Shown: piece by piece, positions 61,830-64,000 of the stretch | Position numbering within the stretch: the stretch's first letter is position 1 | How the letters are laid out: every line of letters begins with the position of its first letter | Source of the DNA: Loxodes magnus | Lineage: Eukaryota > Ciliophora > Karyorelictea > Loxodida > Loxodidae | DNA length: 64,000 nucleotides | Direction of reading: 5' to 3' | Assembly (NCBI GenBank): GCA_946699065.1 | Contig: CAMPDV010000719.1 | Span: forward strand, 1-64,000 | Position numbers and translations under genes: made by a program | The notes under the pieces: model-generated | What the model was told of the DNA's origin: nothing | What the model saw: the letters and a program-made list of their open reading frames with translations, nothing else | The model's database searches: none

Positions 61830-64000
61830 TTATAGCTTATAATAGTAAAATTAAAATTTTATTAGCTTATTTATTTTAATAGATATATAGTCTTATTAAA
61901 AATTATAATATTATTGTAATTAACAATTAACTAAATAATGGAATGGGATAAGCAATTAAATTAGCAAAATATAAATTTTAAATTAAATAAAATCTATAAT
62001 CTTTTTTATAAAGTTAATAGATTATTTTAGCAGCTTTTTATATTTGAAAAGTTTAAGAGGAAAATTGAACTAAATTAATATAATTTTGTTAGGATGATAG
62101 ATATTTCATTCTTTATATGCTAAAATATTATATTTGTGGTCAACATGCTATGGTGAAACCACGTAAATTAGGTCATTCATATTAAAAAATTTAACCTATC
62201 TTTGAATGGAAAAAATTCTATTTATTTAAACTGAGGTATTTATTGATACAATAAATAATTATATAGTAATTGAATATTTTACTATATGGCTTGAACATAT
62301 TTAAGCTAATTTAATATTGTAACTTAAAAAATTAACTATTTTTAGAATAAAATTAATATTAAGAATAAAATTATAATATTTATATATTTATAATTAAATA
62401 TATTTCCTATTAGAATAATTTAAATTATGCTATGTAATTTGGATGTATATATTAATTAACTATTTAAAGATAGAGTTAATTAAAGCAAACTTAGGTATAT
62501 TTATCATAGTAATATTAATATTATTTTTTGATTATACTTTTTAATAAAAAGACTAGAAAGTAAATAATGGTTAGGATAACACTTTTTTCTTTTTATTATT
62601 TACAACAAATTTTATTAAATTTAATTATTATCGTAAAAAACGTAAATTTAGCATTTAAAAAAATAGATTTTTTTTAAATTTATATGAAATTCTATATCTA
62701 GGCGAGAAATAAAAAGGCTATTAAAATGTTGAAATATAAATAATTATTAAGCAATATAAACTTGAGAGTTACAATAAAAAATGGAAAAAAGTATAAAAAT
62801 TAAATAAATTGAAATTAAATTTTTTATGTTTAATTTATTTAGATAAAAATTAAACTATATACTTATTTTACTATTTAAACTAATGAATAATTTGACAGTT
62901 ATAAAATGAGATTTATAATGCTTACTTATTTTTCTATCTTATTTAAATCAAGAAAAAGAACGACTAAAATTAAGTTAAATAAGATTTTGAAAGAAATTTA
63001 AAAAAATACTCTATTATTAAATAATTAAGGCCTTCAAAAATCATTTTAAATAATTAGTTTTTTAAATAAAAAATAAAAGTTCACATATTTCTATGAAATA
63101 CTGAAAATAAAATATATAAAAGTATTCTTATAAAGTTAAAAAGTTAAATTCGATAAAAAATCTAAAAACTAATAATAATCAATATAGTTAAAGAAAAATT
63201 TATTTATAAAATAATAGAAAAATTTCAAAATAAAATTAATATAACAATAAAGTTTTAAATTTAAATTATTTAGTTATTTTTATTTTATACGCTGTAGAAA
63301 TATAATAAATTCAATTATAAAATTTCATTAAAATCTAATTTATATACAGTTTTTCGCTTTATAAACTAAGTTACTTTTTTTAAGCTATTTCCGCATGTTT
63401 TCCTAATTTTTTACAATTTTAATCTTGTTTAAAGATATTATTTCTTAAGTAATTATAAGATAATCCTAAATTCCATTCTTTACTTAAATATCTTTTGATT
63501 AATTAACATAAATTGTTCTTCCTATCGAATCTCATTATTTCCTATACAATATTCTTAATTATATATCTAATTTCAGATAAGTTTAACTGGAAATAATTAG
63601 AGAAAAGATATTAAAGAAATTTTGGGGCTTAGAGTGTATGAAATTATTTAAGCCTTTTTAACTATTAAGTGTTTTTAAATGATAATAAATATGATAAGTT
63701 ATTACATGCTTGTGTATTAGAGTGAAAAAGGTTAAATTTGTAATAAAATATTTAATAATATAAATAAAAAGTATTATATATTATTTGCTACATATTTTAA
63801 ATTATATAACGAAATTTTATTAATTTCATTTAAAAAAATCTTAAGAAATTTACAAATTTATAATTATTATAATATATACATTAAACGTTATAAATTTAGA
63901 GGATCTAACTTTGTAAAGTTAACCACTTTTAAGATAATTTTTTTTTAAATAATATTTCTGTTTTTTTCTTTTGAAATTGCTCATTGTCTTCTCATTTTTC
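61830..64000. other. A+T-rich stretch without a supported gene
   Basis: Long A/T runs with no motif I can support. At about 62140-62172 there is aacatgctatggtg then aaaccacgtaa. This faintly resembles the caacaatggtggtaccacgc block at 24189 and 51169, but it is too short to name. Confidence 0.4.

Overview
The window is extremely A+T-rich protist DNA and looks like a ciliate nuclear (probably germline or element-rich) region. With the standard code no long reading frame exists, and almost all frames that stay open are short. Several protein motifs become legible only if TAA and TAG are read as glutamine and TGA as tryptophan. Three separate Gag-like CCHC zinc knuckles carry His-Leu-Trp-Arg/Lys before the last Cys; the Trp is TGA in two of them (21337-21339; within 7733-7774) and TGG in the third (61245-61247). 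A LINE-type reverse transcriptase motif (N-W-G-Q-I-T-L) has TGA in one repeat copy and TGG in the other. This matches the ciliate codes of karyorelicts such as Loxodes (UAR=Gln, UGA=Trp/stop) or heterotrichs such as Condylostoma. A Tetrahymena-type code (UGA = stop only) with decayed elements is the main alternative. When all three triplets can be sense, every frame is open, so ORF length proves nothing. I gave real confidence only to frames supported by family motifs or by homology between loci, and marked the rest as weak.

Layout: (1) 1-25945 and 25946-52376 are two copies of one roughly 27-kb unit in direct tandem; matching points are 26.98 kb apart. (2) Each unit starts with a roughly 13-kb palindromic element: two inverted arms of about 4 kb (1-3974 / 8865-12842; 25946-30950 / 35850-39810) around a loop of about 4.9 kb. 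The arms carry a small Lys-rich reading frame, and the loop carries a zinc-knuckle fragment. (3) The rest of each unit (12843-25945; 39811-52376) holds retroelement debris: a Gag-like gene on the plus strand, and on the minus strand a frame with a conserved A-H-H-W-G motif followed by a LINE-like reverse transcriptase split by a GC-rich SINE-like insert with 19-bp target duplications. (4) 52377-64000 is single-copy here. It has a few weak reading frames and, at 60487-61775 on the minus strand, a third, frameshifted Gag-like gene homologous to the one in the tandem units.

The copies differ by small indels and by three lineage-specific events: a GC-rich insert at 24275-24823 (copy 1 only), a 1.2-kb insert at 27832-29058 (copy 2 only) and a deletion of about 175 bp in the copy 2 left arm. 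The Gag and RT parts look like components of one or more retroelement families, mostly decayed. No rRNA, tRNA, CRISPR array or telomere repeat was recognised. I see no convincing single-copy cellular gene with a known function.
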